Part shown: in pieces, positions 1 through 11,120 of the stretch
Position numbering within the stretch: the first letter of the stretch is position 1
Layout of the letters: each line of letters begins with the position of its first letter
Assembly: GCA_000827265.1 (NCBI GenBank)
Contig: KN834752.1
Span: 1,460,662 to 1,524,661, forward strand
DNA: 64,000 bases
Direction of reading: 5' to 3'
DNA from: Collybiopsis luxurians FD-317 M1
Lineage: Eukaryota; Basidiomycota; Agaricomycetes; Agaricales; Omphalotaceae
Position numbers and translations under genes: made by a program
Notes under the pieces: generated by a model
What the model was told of the DNA's origin: nothing
The model's input: only the letters and a program-made list of their open reading frames with translations
Databases searched by the model: none

Positions 1-1343
1 CCTTCACCCTTGAGACAAAGTTCCGGAACAGCGCGACCGATTCCTGAACGTACAGGGCCGCGCGAATTGGGTCATATCATGGAGGAAGACGATGGGACTG
101 ATGAGTTGGGAAAGAAGAGGAAAAACCGCACAAAGGAGTTGGAGGCTCAGAAAGCCAGAATTGTGGCACAGATGGCTCCCGTTAAAGAGGAGGACAGGAA
201 CGAAGTGGGTGTCTCAGATCGTCAAGCTCTGCCTTTGGAAAGGACTGTCATCAGGAAACCGAGCGTTAAGGAGAACCGCGTCCCAGGTTAGATTCATCGC
301 GGAATCCAATTTGAACATTTAAGCTGATCAAATTTTTCCAAGTAGTATCTTCTGCGCCTTCCGAACCCAAGCCACAACTGACTGGCTTCGACGCGGCAGC
401 TCATATATTGGCCTACGCATTCGAAGCTAGAGCTGCCGGCCGCCTATTTAGAGACCCTCGTGATGATCCACATCTACCTCTGCCCGAGGAGAGGGTTTTT
501 ATCGTCTCTTGGGTGGATTACTGCAATAAATACGGCATGGGGTATGCAATGACAGACGGTAGCGTTGGGGTGTATTTCAATGATAGTTCCAGCATCGTTC
601 TAAGTGCCGACAAACAGTAAGTTTTATCCTTGTTGTGTCATGACAGAGCCGCTAAAATATGTATTCTTCAGTCATTTCGACTTGATATCCTCTCGACGGA
701 ACGGATCTGTCTATGTCCGAAAATCCTATACTGTCGAGCAGTATCCGCAAGAACTTCAAGCGAAGGTATATCTTTTGAAACACTTTGAGCGTTATATTAT
801 GGAAAAGCTTTGGGGAGAACACACTTGGACCTATCAGGACACAACGAAGACCAAGGGGATGGCTTGGGTACAGAATTATCTCCGGCTAAAGCAGGTCATT
901 GTGTTCAAGCTAAGCCACGACGTTCTTCAGGTATACTTTAGTCTCGGAGACTATTGACGACCCCTCTAATTATCTTTTTTTTTTCGTAGTTCAACTTCTA
1001 CGATCACTCCAAAATCATTCTGTCTTCTTCTGGTCTCGTAGTGACGCATATCGACAAGAGCAACGTGTTGACCCACTGGACACTTTCGGACATTATGCGT
1101 ACTTCCTTACGCGCGGCAGCGTCGACGACAGCTACATACGATGAGGAGACCATCAAATTCAACCAGAGGCTCGTGGACAAACTCAAGTATTGCAAGGAAG
1201 TTCTTGTCAGCATCCGTTCTGCCAGTGCTGCTGCTGGCGATTCTACTGCTGCTGGCCCCTCTGCTTCTCGTCCCGGTGCTTCGGCCCTGGCGTCTTCTGG
1301 CATGAGCCTGCAGACTAAATCTTCCAAAGCGTCGTTGCGATGA
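1..1343 (+). CDS. Polo-like kinase, C-terminal part with two polo boxes (5' end outside window)
   Basis: This is the 3' portion of a mitotic serine/threonine kinase of the Plk1/Cdc5 family. The catalytic domain lies left of the window. Exons are 1..286, 346..616, 672..930 and 990..1343, giving 389 residues in one frame with a stop at 1341-1343. Polo box 1 is recognisable from SWVDYCNKYGMGY followed by GVYFNDSSSIVL. Polo box 2 follows from VIVFKLSHDVLQ and FNFYDHSKIILSS, then the VTHIDK stretch. In the family these boxes form the phosphopeptide-binding module that directs the kinase to centrosomes and kinetochores. The segment before polo box 1 is charged and disordered, as is usual for the interdomain linker. 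The first acceptor is an AGTAG pair, so exon 2 may start at 343 or 346. The C-terminus is a low-complexity Ser/Ala tail. The family call is firm; the orthology to Cdc5/Plk1 is inferred from polo-box architecture alone. Confidence 0.93.
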
Positions 1344-1757
1344 ACTCTTCACGATTATAGCATAATTATTTCTTATCTTCCTTCCAACATAAATTGTAAA
1401 TGGCTTGAAACGGCGTTAGGTCGTTGAAGCGACAATAGGTCGTTTCCGCCATTCATCCTCTGGACTCGCGCACTGTACTTATAATTTTTGATCATTCTCA
1501 TCACGATTGCATCGGTTCCACATATTCATGTTCTAAAGATTTTCATCACGACTTTGCATTACCATTCCGATGATATTGTTTCATGAGCACGAATACTTGT
1601 ATCCTTTTGGTACCCCTTGAATCCACTTGATTACACAGTTACCGTTGCGGCGTATAGAAGACAAACTTATTTTGAGAGGTAAGACTTCCGCCCGCCACAA
1701 AAAGATCCTTTGAAAGTGAGACACTCGCACTTAAGCTTTGAATCCTCCCCTTATATC
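1344..1757. other. Intergenic, polo kinase 3' flank and next promoter
   Basis: About 410 bases with no open frame of interest. It should hold the kinase 3' untranslated region and the promoter of the next gene. No clear TATA box or repeat is seen. Confidence 0.5.
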
Positions 1758-4217
1758 ATGGCTTATAGCAATGCTGCAAAGGCCTTTGCAGACTTGCGTG
1801 CTGCGAATCCTAATCTTCCTATTCCGGAATTTCTTAGTCTTGATGAGGTGAAGGAGAAACGCGCTCTGCTCTCTGACGCGATATTCAAGGACTGGCACGA
1901 GCTGGGTCGAATTCTAGAGCTGCATGAAGGGACCATTCGGAAACGCTGGATGAAGAAACATATTCGACAAAGGCACGCTGTTCTTCAGAACGCCTATCCA
2001 TCTATTCCATCCCAGCATCGTCCAGATTTTTCTGCTCTGGAACAGGAGTCACTCGATCAACGAATTCAAGGCAGTCGTTTTCGAGACGTATATCTTCTTC
2101 CCGAAATTAACCTCGAGGATCTTTCCAAACCAAAAAATCTTCTCCTTCTGCTCAATTCCCGTGGTCGAAATCCACCCGACGTGTTCATTTTCAACGACTT
2201 GGAAAAGGTTGAACTTGGGAGAACGGGTCTGGCTGTGGTGCCTCCGTACGTCGCAAACTCGACAATGTACTTTACCGGGCAAAGAGATGCACAAACCTAC
2301 GGAACAATTGCCAGCTGGAATGAAGATTATGCTTGGGAAGACTCGATGATCGATGTCGCCATGCAGCCGGGCGAAGGCCTAGTCGCGTTGGAAGCCCAGC
2401 AGAAAATGATGAGCTTTCTACTCAAATGCGCCAAGTCGATTACTCACGATCTACCCCTTGACGGGGAACCCATTCCAGAGCCTCCTCCCCTTGAAGATCC
2501 ACAGATTGATGCCGAGCTGTCATCCGTTGCGGCATATGCTACTGGTACATCTTACCGAATTCCTATCCAGTTCGATTTTCATCACCTAAAAAGGTTGGCC
2601 GAAGCTAGAATCGAGCAGGCTCAGGACCACCTTTGGTCCCTCCGCGAGGATCCGAGTTACTTTCGCGATGTAATCTTGGAATATAGTGAACACGTCTTTT
2701 ACCGTGTCCCCACTATACAAGGAGACAAGCATCCGGAACTAGATTCGCCAGGTTTTTGGGAAGACATCCTTACTCAGGTAGTTCTCTGTGCCTACTCGGA
2801 CGCATTTATCTGGAGCGAAGTGAGGACGGAGTTGGAAGAGCTGGAGCTAGTGAGAGCTCGATTCAAGGATGACATCTCTTCAAACCGCAAGCTCCCAAAA
2901 ATGTATGAGAGGGATCTTTGTCATTTTCAATGGTTTCTCCAGAGATGGATGAAGACCCCAATGTTGGATCTCAGAACAGGTGCCTTTGCTTCGCCTCCTC
3001 TTCGAAAATATTTTCATCGCTTGAATGAGACGGGCAATAATACGATTATATGCCCCCAATGTCTTCCTACTCGGTCCAAGCTTATCCCACTCATTGAACG
3101 CCTCTTAGATGATGTGCAAGGTCAGCTCATGGGCCGACATAACATCTTGGATGTAATCGACCGCGTTATCCGATCTGAGAACAACGAGAATGCGAATGTC
3201 ACACCCTGGGTCCTCAACCACTTGGCCGATGTCAGTATTTTCAGCGAATTCCTTCGTCAACTCGATTTTCATAAGCCCCGTATCGGTTTTGCTAATGACA
3301 GCCCGGATGTAGAAAACCGCTGTATTGAGCAGTATTATAAAGTGATGGAGCCCCTCGAGGACTTTGCTAGCCCATTCCTATCCAGTCCCCTCGGTTTAGC
3401 CGATGTGGGTAGGCCAATCCCCAGCAGGTTCGCATATGTGACTCACAAGAAGCTGACCAAGGTCGCGGTAGGAGAATTGCGGAAAGCCGAAGCAGAGCTC
3501 GACGCGTTCTGGCAGAAAGTGGATGAAACTATCAAGCAGAGATGTGGAAAGACGCCGAACGAGACGATGAAAGATTGTATTGGTCAACGGGAGATTGAAC
3601 GAACGCCGGAATGGGTTGAACCGCTAACTGGCTGTAACGACTCTTCAGCATCGCACTATACGGCAATGGAGGACAAGCTTGCGCTACTCGAGTTGCAGAA
3701 TCGGACGGAAAGCACTGTCGGACAAGACCGATCTCCTACTAGGCCGAAAGAGAAAGTCAAGACTCGAAGAACTGCTGCGGGTGCTGATGGCCATCCGGCA
3801 GGAGGTCCGGCTGTGGGTGCTGTCGAAACTTGTCCTCCCCCTCACTCGCCTATTCTTGTTCCACGTCGTGCGTATAAAACTCTGATGCGGGTTTTTCACA
3901 CACCTTCTCCAGATCGTGTGCCAGGAGAAGTTTCGTGGATGGATTTTTTACATGCCATGACTAGCGCTGGATGTACCGCGAAGCGTCTCATGGGTTCAGC
4001 TTGGATGTTTACGTTCTCCGAGTCCGATTCCAAGGCAATTTCAGGGAGTTCACTGCAAGAGTCGGATGGAGCTAATGAGGGTCGGGTTGTGAGATCGGTT
4101 ATCATACATGAACCTCACCCTGCGCCGAACATTCCTATTCACCAGGTTCGAAAGCATGGTCGGAGGCTTGCGAGGAGGTGGGGGTGGAATATCGATATGT
4201 TCGCAGTTGAAGCTTAG
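1758..4217 (+). CDS. Uncharacterised fungal protein with HicA-like C-terminal segment
   Basis: A single uninterrupted 819-residue frame, unusual here because nearly every neighbour is split by several introns. The ATG at 1758 is preferred over earlier in-frame non-ATG codons; the protein then begins MAYSNAAKAF. No enzyme motif is recognised in the first 650 residues, which are mostly helical and rich in acidic residues, with a WEDS motif near residue 200. Residues about 640-680 are basic and disordered. The last 110 residues contain WMDFLHAMTSAGC, then GSAWMF, then IIHEPHP, then a GRRLARRWGW block. The order of a helix, GS-x-x-x-F and H-x-PH resembles the HicA/dsRNA-binding-like fold, and similar tails are known in large uncharacterised agaricomycete families. 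No function is assigned. The ORF is certain; the domain likeness is an inference from pattern only. Confidence 0.85.
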   Translation: MAYSNAAKAFADLRAANPNLPIPEFLSLDEVKEKRALLSDAIFKDWHELGRILELHEGTIRKRWMKKHIRQRHAVLQNAYPSIPSQHRPDFSALEQESLDQRIQGSRFRDVYLLPEINLEDLSKPKNLLLLLNSRGRNPPDVFIFNDLEKVELGRTGLAVVPPYVANSTMYFTGQRDAQTYGTIASWNEDYAWEDSMIDVAMQPGEGLVALEAQQKMMSFLLKCAKSITHDLPLDGEPIPEPPPLEDPQIDAELSSVAAYATGTSYRIPIQFDFHHLKRLAEARIEQAQDHLWSLREDPSYFRDVILEYSEHVFYRVPTIQGDKHPELDSPGFWEDILTQVVLCAYSDAFIWSEVRTELEELELVRARFKDDISSNRKLPKMYERDLCHFQWFLQRWMKTPMLDLRTGAFASPPLRKYFHRLNETGNNTIICPQCLPTRSKLIPLIERLLDDVQGQLMGRHNILDVIDRVIRSENNENANVTPWVLNHLADVSIFSEFLRQLDFHKPRIGFANDSPDVENRCIEQYYKVMEPLEDFASPFLSSPLGLADVGRPIPSRFAYVTHKKLTKVAVGELRKAEAELDAFWQKVDETIKQRCGKTPNETMKDCIGQREIERTPEWVEPLTGCNDSSASHYTAMEDKLALLELQNRTESTVGQDRSPTRPKEKVKTRRTAAGADGHPAGGPAVGAVETCPPPHSPILVPRRAYKTLMRVFHTPSPDRVPGEVSWMDFLHAMTSAGCTAKRLMGSAWMFTFSESDSKAISGSSLQESDGANEGRVVRSVIIHEPHPAPNIPIHQVRKHGRRLARRWGWNIDMFAVEA

Positions 4218-4612
4218 GGTTGATTGGACACTTTGTATCTACTAGGATGAATAATGCGTGTATCAGTATATTAAATATGTAGGTACAGTGTGTTGTATAG
4301 TACGAGCTGCGACGGTCGTTACACCTTCTCAAGTTAGAAATAAGATGTCAAATTAGAAGAATCGCTCACTCCACGTCCAGCGGGACATGATAAACTCCAA
4401 TAATAACTGGAAGGATCTGTAACTTGCTCCTACCCTTAAAGGTCCTTTTCTTCTCATTGGCCGAGATATAGTTTGTATAATTGGTCCCTTTCATGAGTCA
4501 ATAGAATGTATTGATTTTGTCCGGCTTGACTTTGTATTCAGTCCTATTTCTGTTACTTCTAGGATAGATCGATGCATAGTAGTGAGCAACCCCGCTATCA
4601 CTGATGGATAGA

Positions 4613-5288
4613 TCAGAAGGCTAGAAAAGTCGAAGATTGAGTGAATTTGAGATCTGATGCATCCAATGTTATCCTCCGGAGTATATCTTGTAGCTTGTGT
4701 GCAAGCAAAAAAGCATCTCGGGCACAACCTCCAAGCAGTTGATGGAACTCCCTCAACTGGTTTGGGGTTGCCTTGTCGGATTCTGGGACTTGTAGATGGA
4801 GACTAGGAAGAGTTTTAAGATCAATGTTCCGTGGCTGAGCTCCCAACTTACCCAGCAACGGGCTCCTCGGCCGACCATTCTCGCATGAAAAAGAATTCTG
4901 CACTGGCTTGTTCATCCATTCGAGTCGCTCCAAGTTCCTCGGCGTGGATGTCTGAAGTATGAAGTAGTTGAGATTGTACAATGAAATAGGAATATCCCCG
5001 ACCGCGTCGTTGGAATGGAAGACACCACGCTCGTTGCGGAATAAAATCTGTATATTCGTAATTTGAACACGACCGTATGTCGTAGTTTGCCGAACATAAT
5101 TTTCCGTTATTCCATAGCAGCAATTGGCCGGTTTCACAATACAGAGTAGCGTAAAAAGTTTTTACCTTATCGGTAGAAAGGTTAGGATAAGATCCCAGGA
5201 GGCCTAGTGACAATGAGTCTTTCCCTTCCATAGGCTTGTTCGGTAATAAATGGATTTGGGTATTCAGGTGAATGGTTAGCAAGGACAT
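4613..5288 (-). CDS. Possible small multi-exon hypothetical gene, 5' end unresolved
   Basis: Weakly supported. On the minus strand a frame runs to EWSAEEPVAG and meets a consensus donor (GTAAGT). A 49-base intron ending in CCTAG would then rejoin it in frame to LHLQVPESDK and a helical tail ending at a stop at 4613. The combined C-terminal piece is coherent and has several Leu/Ala-rich helices, but no family is recognised. Upstream, further donor-like GTACGTAGC sites occur at about 5362 and 5655, so more 5' exons may extend to roughly 5700. A competing frame through 4900-5130 is also open, so the exon choice is uncertain. It may equally be a decayed gene. Confidence 0.3.
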
Positions 5289-5929
5289 TGGTGGAGGTGA
5301 AAGAAATTTCGCTTCGGTGATTGTTGAGTATTTTTCTGAACGGAACGGGAGTCGCTACGTACCCTGCTTCAGTGTTCAATCACCGATTTATAGCCGTAAG
5401 GCCATCGTGAAACTCCTGGCGAACCATGAACTGATCTCCGTTGTATGAAAACGTCCAGATGTGCGAAAGGAGTGATTGTCCTGAAGGCTCGACTTTGGTC
5501 CGTGTAAACTGCGTATTGGGATAGTCATTTAGATGTCCGTGGTGGATGCGAGGATGGCGAGCGGTTCTTCGGCATTCCGGCAACACTTCGCAAACGCTGC
5601 TCACAGCGGTTTCATTTTTAATCATCCGGGATGACTTTTTTAATAGTAAGGATGCTACGTACCGTTTCTATGATTGCTAGATAAGTGGCTTGGTTATGGT
5701 ACGATCTGGTGCGATTTGGACGACAGGCAGGGTTTTCATACTAGGAAAGGAAATACACAAGTTCTCACTCGATCGGTGTAGCAATAGGACCGGCTTTACA
5801 GGACATGTATGCAGAAACAAGCAATTCCAATAATTATAACATTGCTAAGTTGTCGCTGCGATTGTTGCGATAATCTGACTATAGGCAAGCCCTTCCACTA
5901 GTTTAGCAAATAGCGATCTGACCCATCAC

Positions 5930-7612
5930 TCATTCAATCGTCCAGTCCTTCCATCGAATCCACTTGATACAGCGGCTCCACCAAAACGATGTCTGCGACC
6001 CTGGCCATATCAATGTGTTCTTCCCCGTGTCTGGGTTGATGTACCACGCACTGACGGCATTGGTATACACCAGACTCTGGAGCTGCTCTTGGATCTTTTC
6101 GTTGAACTCTCGCTCTGCATTCTCCTTGGGCATTATAGAGACACGCTTCGTTCTTTCGTACCGTCTCAAGTGCTTCAGGAGGCGGGTGATGTAGACAATG
6201 GAACATTCGATGCCATGCAGCGTTGAGTTTCCGGATGGAAGTGTGTTCGGCCCTGTGAGCATGAACAGGTTCGGAAATCCGTACGCCGAGACCCTGCCCA
6301 AATGATCAGTCATTTATCGGTCTCCGTGCCGTCCACTTGCTCACCCCATATAGGCTTGGGCACCTCCAGCCGTTCTCCACAACTGTCTCAGCTCCTGACC
6401 GTTGTTGCCATAGATAGTCATTGGTGTCAGTAGATCCTGCGTCTTGAAGCCGTTTGCCATTATGACAATATCGACAGCATACCGATTCCCCAGACTATCC
6501 ACAACAGTTCGTCCATCATCCTCAACAGCACGGAGCCCATCGCACTTGACGAGGGTGAAATTTTCGCGGTTCGTAACTTCAAGGTATCCATGATCTAGTA
6601 TACCACGTTTTGCGCCGAAGTCGTATTGAGGGATAAGAATCGGATGATAACGAGGAGCGGAAACCGACTTCATATAGCTACGAAGGGCATTGGACACCGC
6701 TTCTCGAGCCTTCGTGCCGGAACGGTCAGTTCGGAATACACGAAAGTTCCTGTCAGTCTGGAACGCCGTCCAGAGGCGATATAATCGCATGGCAAGCGGT
6801 ACGTAGCGGAGGAACCTTGGGATAATTTAGAATTCTTGGAACTTTCAATACGAGGAAAGGTTCACCAACCACCGAAAAGCCGTCCCGTGTTCAAAATCCC
6901 CTTTTGGTGCTACCCATTGCTCACTACGCACGATCTGGACTAGGCTTTTTGGACTCCGTTCGTTCAAAATCCATGGGATGATCTGATTGGCCGAACACCC
7001 GTTGCCAATCACCATCACATTTTTGTTCTGAAAATCCACTTCTCGCCATTCTGCGGTATGGAAGATTGTGCCCTTGAAAGCTCGGAGCACAGGGAGGTCG
7101 TCAAGGCCTTTCGGGACATTCAGGACACCCAGCGCAGTGATTACATATCTTGCCTTCCGCTCGTACTTGCGACCGAGGACCAGATCGATGAATGACGCCG
7201 TCCACAGGCAGTCCTTCTCTGACCAGCGGAGAGAAGTGCACTCTTGCTGTAGGCGAATGCGATCCTCGAGGTCGTAGTGTTGCACGCAACGGTGTATATA
7301 TGCCAGTATTTCAGGTTGCGAGGCAAATTTGGAAGTCCAGTCAGCATTCTGGAAGAACGAATACGAATAGAACTGTATCTGGGGTGTCAGCCTGGAGCGC
7401 AAGACTGGCGCGAATTATTTCATGGGAAACTTTACCTCGGAGGGGATATCGCAGCTGAGATTTGGATACGTGTTCTGAGCCCAAGTTCCACCCACATCGT
7501 CGAACTTTTCAAACAGCTCAAAGTCATCTTCCTTGAGCAGCCGCTTCAATTGTACAGCCATACCAAGGCCAGCCAGGCCCGCACCGATGATTAAAATTTT
7601 GCAATCGGCCAT
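5930..7612 (-). CDS. Flavin-dependent monooxygenase, Baeyer-Villiger type
   Basis: Exons on the minus strand are 7612..7436, 7378..6870, 6815..6345 and 6293..5930, giving 506 residues with no frame break. The N-terminus has an FAD Rossmann fingerprint, IIGAGLAGLGMAVQL, at residues about 7-21. WAQNTYPNLSCDIPS then matches the WxxNxYPGxxCDxPS region of these enzymes. FKGTIFHTAEW fits the F-x-G-x-x-x-H-x-x-x-W signature of type I Baeyer-Villiger monooxygenases. VIGNGCSANQIIPW is the second, NADPH-binding glycine motif. The C-terminal GFPNLFMLTGPN segment is also typical. The family uses FAD, NADPH and oxygen to turn ketones into esters or to oxidise soft heteroatoms. It diverges from the arsenite-methyltransferase-like gene across 417 bases. 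The substrate is unknown. The first donor is clear, while the second (GTTGGT) was chosen because it alone keeps frame. Confidence 0.93.
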
Positions 7613-8029
7613 GTTGTGTGGGGTTACAGTACAGAGGAGTGCTGGTGGCGCAGAGAGAGAAATGGCAGCGCATCTAACTGAACTAGCAGGGGAGCTCTTT
7701 TGAGCTAAGAGCCGCGTTCGTGGTTGCTGCCAGACATGTCACCGTGCAACCAATCAGGAGCCCGCGATGACAACACTGTTTTGCCGAGCCGAGCCGCAAT
7801 TGGTCCCAGTATTCTCACCGCGCCAATCTGATTGGCTGGCTGCTCCTAAAGCGCGTTGGTGAGGTACATAGCTCACCCCGTCCATTCGTGAATAATAATC
7901 TTTCCCCTGTCGTGAAAAAGCTTCTCAGTGGGAATAAGCAATGTACCTGCAATAGCCGTAGCATGCCGAACACGCCTATAAGAATGGCCTAGTCTGCGCA
8001 CAAATCACAGTAAACCCGGCTCTGTCACA
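7613..8029. promoter_or_regulatory. Shared divergent promoter region of monooxygenase and methyltransferase
   Basis: A 417-base spacer between two outward-facing start codons. Three CCAAT or ATTGG boxes are visible: CCAAT at 7750-7754 and 7823-7827, and ATTGG at 7831-7835. A TATA-like CTATAAG lies about 50 bases before the methyltransferase ATG. The compact head-to-head arrangement suggests coordinated control, but no known metal- or arsenic-responsive site is recognised. Confidence 0.55.
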
Positions 8030-9132
8030 ATGGCTGCTATGAGTGCCCAAGTTGCTTACATGCGTGTCGAGGACAGCTACAGCTTCCGCGCAGACAATAT
8101 GATTGATCCAGCTCTTCGCGAGCGCATCGCCGTCTCTCTAGGCTATGATCCACAAGACACGTCCAAGATCCCAGAGGAAGCCAACATTGGCGAAGGTTGT
8201 GGCAATCCACTGCTGATCGCTAGTCTATCTGAGGTACGTACATTGTTCAGCTAGAGTTCTGCATGCCTTCATCCTGACAGGAGGTCGTAGGGGGAGAAAG
8301 TCGTCGATCTTGGTTGCGGTGGAGGTCTCGATGTCTTCCTAGCCAGTAAGAAGGTTGGGGGCAGCGGAAAAGTCATCGGAGTTGATATGAATCCGGTAGG
8401 CTTGTCAGCTCATGTCGATTGGAAAAAAAACTAAATCCGCCTGTACAGAAAATGATTGATCTAGCTAAACGCAACGCGGAAACCATGAACGCTACAAATG
8501 TAGAGTTTATACACAGCAAAATCAACGACATACCCTTGGAAACGAACTCCGTAGACTGCGTACTGAGTAATTGTGTCCTCAATCTCGTACCGGAAGAGGA
8601 CAAAAGAAGCGTCATTCAGGAGATCCATCGCATTTTGAGACCGTGTGGCCGACTTGCTGTTAGCGATTTCTTAGCGTTAAAACCCCTCCCAGCGGATATG
8701 AAAAATGACCCGGACTTACTGGCTGGTTGCGTAGGAGGAGCGATCGAGGTTGGCGAAATGGAGAAATACCTTGTCGAGATTGGATTCGATGGTGTGTAAA
8801 CCCGGGCCCTACAGCTATTCATCAGTCAAGTGATGTGCTTGAATGCCTCCAGATGTCTTGCTCGTTGATACTCAAAAGGATCTCAACCTATACAAGGACG
8901 GCGAGACTTCGAGCTCCGTTACACCTTGCTGCGTCGGCTCTTCCTCTTGCGGACCAGCAGTCTCTAAGTCTGGTCGAAAGGAGCTGGATTACGACTTGAA
9001 CGAATGGATCTGTATGTGAATTATGCTGTATCTTTGCTAGCTCAAGTGCTTACAGGGCCAAAGCCTCCTTCCAGATTTTTGGACACAAGTCTTGCGGGAA
9101 GAACAAAGGGCCAAAACAGACCTGTCGTATGA
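8030..9132 (+). CDS. Arsenite methyltransferase-like SAM-dependent enzyme
   Basis: Exons 8030..8233, 8291..8395, 8449..8791, 8853..9011 and 9056..9132 encode 295 residues. The SAM site is [16 protein letters not shown] near residues 72-87. The three cysteines required for As(III) binding in AS3MT/ArsM enzymes all have counterparts: Cys57 in GEGCGNPL, Cys145 in SNCVLNLVP and Cys197 in AGCVGGA. A Cys-rich [10 protein letters not shown] stretch follows, as in many microbial ArsM proteins. The known reaction is stepwise methylation of trivalent arsenic to mono- and dimethyl forms using SAM and thiols, in the cytosol. The call rests on these motifs and on the NCVxNLVP and VSDFLAL blocks. The final exon is the least certain part, since the short tail after NEWI is not conserved. 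Its neighbours are the divergent flavoprotein and a bZIP gene. Confidence 0.88.
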
Positions 9133-9907
9133 GCGGAAGGCAGAGTGCATGCTGTGGTGGGGGAGTTTGTTGAGCTGCAACAAGGGCAATTAGTAAAGGG
9201 GTTTGGCGGATGGTTTATTAATTTCGTTCGAGATGTCGGGCAATTCCCTGCGAACTTACAAACAACTTGCGTGTCCGCAATCGCAGTCCAAGTAAAGGCT
9301 TAAAAAAAGATACTAGTTACAGCCGGGCTGATAAACCTGATACAACTCATTTCCGACACCATTCTAGTGTAAAAATGGACCCAAATATTCTAACGTACTG
9401 AAATATGACACGTGAAAGATTTGGAGGGAAATGAGAAGGAACTGAGCTTTCCGGAGGGACGACTAGTCGGGGCAGGGAAGAGGAGCGTACGGTCGAAGGA
9501 AGGAAGGGGATTCACCTAGAATGTTCAGGAAAGGTTCTTAGCATATTTCAAGACCAACTGAGAACTTTTTACGAACCTAGAAAAGTCCCGCGCCTCTATA
9601 GATCCTGCTAATCGACACAAGCCCGATGAGCATTCCATGCAACTTTCGACGTAAATTCTTCACAAAAGTCGATTTGAAGAGTCCATTAGACTCAGGTATG
9701 CATTATAATTTCCAGGGGATGATTCCAAATAGGTCTTCTCGAGCGATAAGCTCGTCGAGTCTGTTAAAATTTCGAGCTTCTCCACTGAGAGTCTGAGATC
9801 CAGCAAATGCGTTTGAAGGTAGAAATTAGTAAAAAACAGTTGTTTATAAGTTAAATAAGCATGAGTCTTCCGCGGTCATTAAAAGATTGCGACGGTTTTT
9901 GGGGAAA
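9133..9907. other. Intergenic, methyltransferase 3' flank and bZIP promoter
   Basis: Roughly 775 bases without a credible ORF. A short inverted repeat, TCGAGCGATAAGCTCGTCGA, lies near 9740-9760. It is too small to name. The right half should carry the promoter of the bZIP gene. Confidence 0.45.
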
Positions 9908-11120
9908 ATGAGTAGAAACGTCGTGGAGGGAAGTGGGAAACCAGGTAGGCGCTGGCCTTGGGGCTGCCTAATACTACGAACAGTTTATTCTGTTTTCCCT
10001 CACCACAGTCAGCGCCTTAGACGCCGCAGGACTCCCAATCGCCAGATCTCCTATGCAGAACGCGGACAATCCGACGAAACCCAAAGTATCTCCTCAAGAG
10101 GTCAGTTGCCGAATCTCTATGCGCTTTGGCTCCCCTTGCCAAGTATTGATCTCGATAGCGTGCTCGCCTACGAAGAAACCAGCGAAATTCCAGAGCAAGG
10201 AAGCAAGAGTACATCCAGGATTTAGAGAACCGGTGGGCTGAATGCGTCAGGCTAGGGGTGCAGGCTTCTGCGGAAATGCAGAAGGAGGCTCGGCGAGTTC
10301 ATGAAGAGAACAAGGCACTCCGATGTATCATACGTGACTTGGGAATGAGCGACGATGTGCTTCAGCAGCGACTTGAATTAGTAATGGGTACTAGTAGCTC
10401 ATCTGCGTGCACCCCACAGGTATGGCTCAGCTTCGCAGCAAGTTCCTAACTGAGAACCCTTCTCCAGAACTGCGCGTCCACGGCGTCACACTCCTCAATC
10501 ATCCCGGCACCCCCAGCCACAATTTCGAACACCAATTCAACGATAGCTCCTTCCGGACCCCCATCCGCTGTCAACCAGATAATGGATCGGCCACCCCCAG
10601 CAACAGCACCGTTAATAGAACCCATGTCGAATGCTTCACTTACCTATCATGAAGACCCTGTAGCGCTGGACACTCTCCAGACGTGGGATCTCTACAGCTG
10701 GCTGAATGATTTATCAAACATTAAAGACGCATATGGTATTGAAGCTCAGGTGAGATGCTAGAATTGGATCAGGTTATAGATGCTTCTTTGACTTGGATCT
10801 AGACACAGTTTGACTACGACGATGCCACATCACTTTCAAATATCCCTTACCAAGCTAACAATACTGTGTGGGCTCCAGATGACCCGGTCCTGATTGACAG
10901 CAGTGGAACGTCGGTGATAGACGTGGATAATACGAGTAGCCAAGAGACTGAAAGGGTCGTTTCTCACATACCAGGCAGCATGAGTGATAATGACCTTCTT
11001 GCCTTCCCCCTTGGTAATATGATGCAATGGCCTTCAGCTGGACCAGCCCACTACCAAACCTATACCACTGCCAATACCAATGGGTTCTGGATGCCTGCTC
11101 AGGAAGGGGAGCATAGCTAA
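9908..11120 (+). CDS. bZIP transcription factor
   Basis: Five exons (9908..9944, 10009..10100, 10159..10419, 10468..10749, 10803..11120) join into 329 residues. The basic region reads RRNQRNSRARKQEY, which fits the fungal bZIP pattern N-x-x-x-S-R-A-R. It runs straight into a leucine-zipper-like helix, IQDLENRWAECVRLGVQ, then ARRVHEENKALRCIIRDLG. This WxECVRxG type belongs to a fungal bZIP subgroup often found beside secondary-metabolite or stress genes. The C-terminal half is Pro/Ser/Thr-rich and acidic, a plausible activation region. It should bind DNA as a dimer in the nucleus. The third exon starts exactly at the basic region after a 58-base intron. It lies 775 bases downstream of the methyltransferase on the same strand, so it may regulate that group. 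Targets are not known. Confidence 0.9.

Noticed and set aside
7068..7594. Plus-strand ORFs opposite the flavin monooxygenase
   Set aside because: They run antisense to conserved FAD and NADPH motifs and cross exon boundaries.
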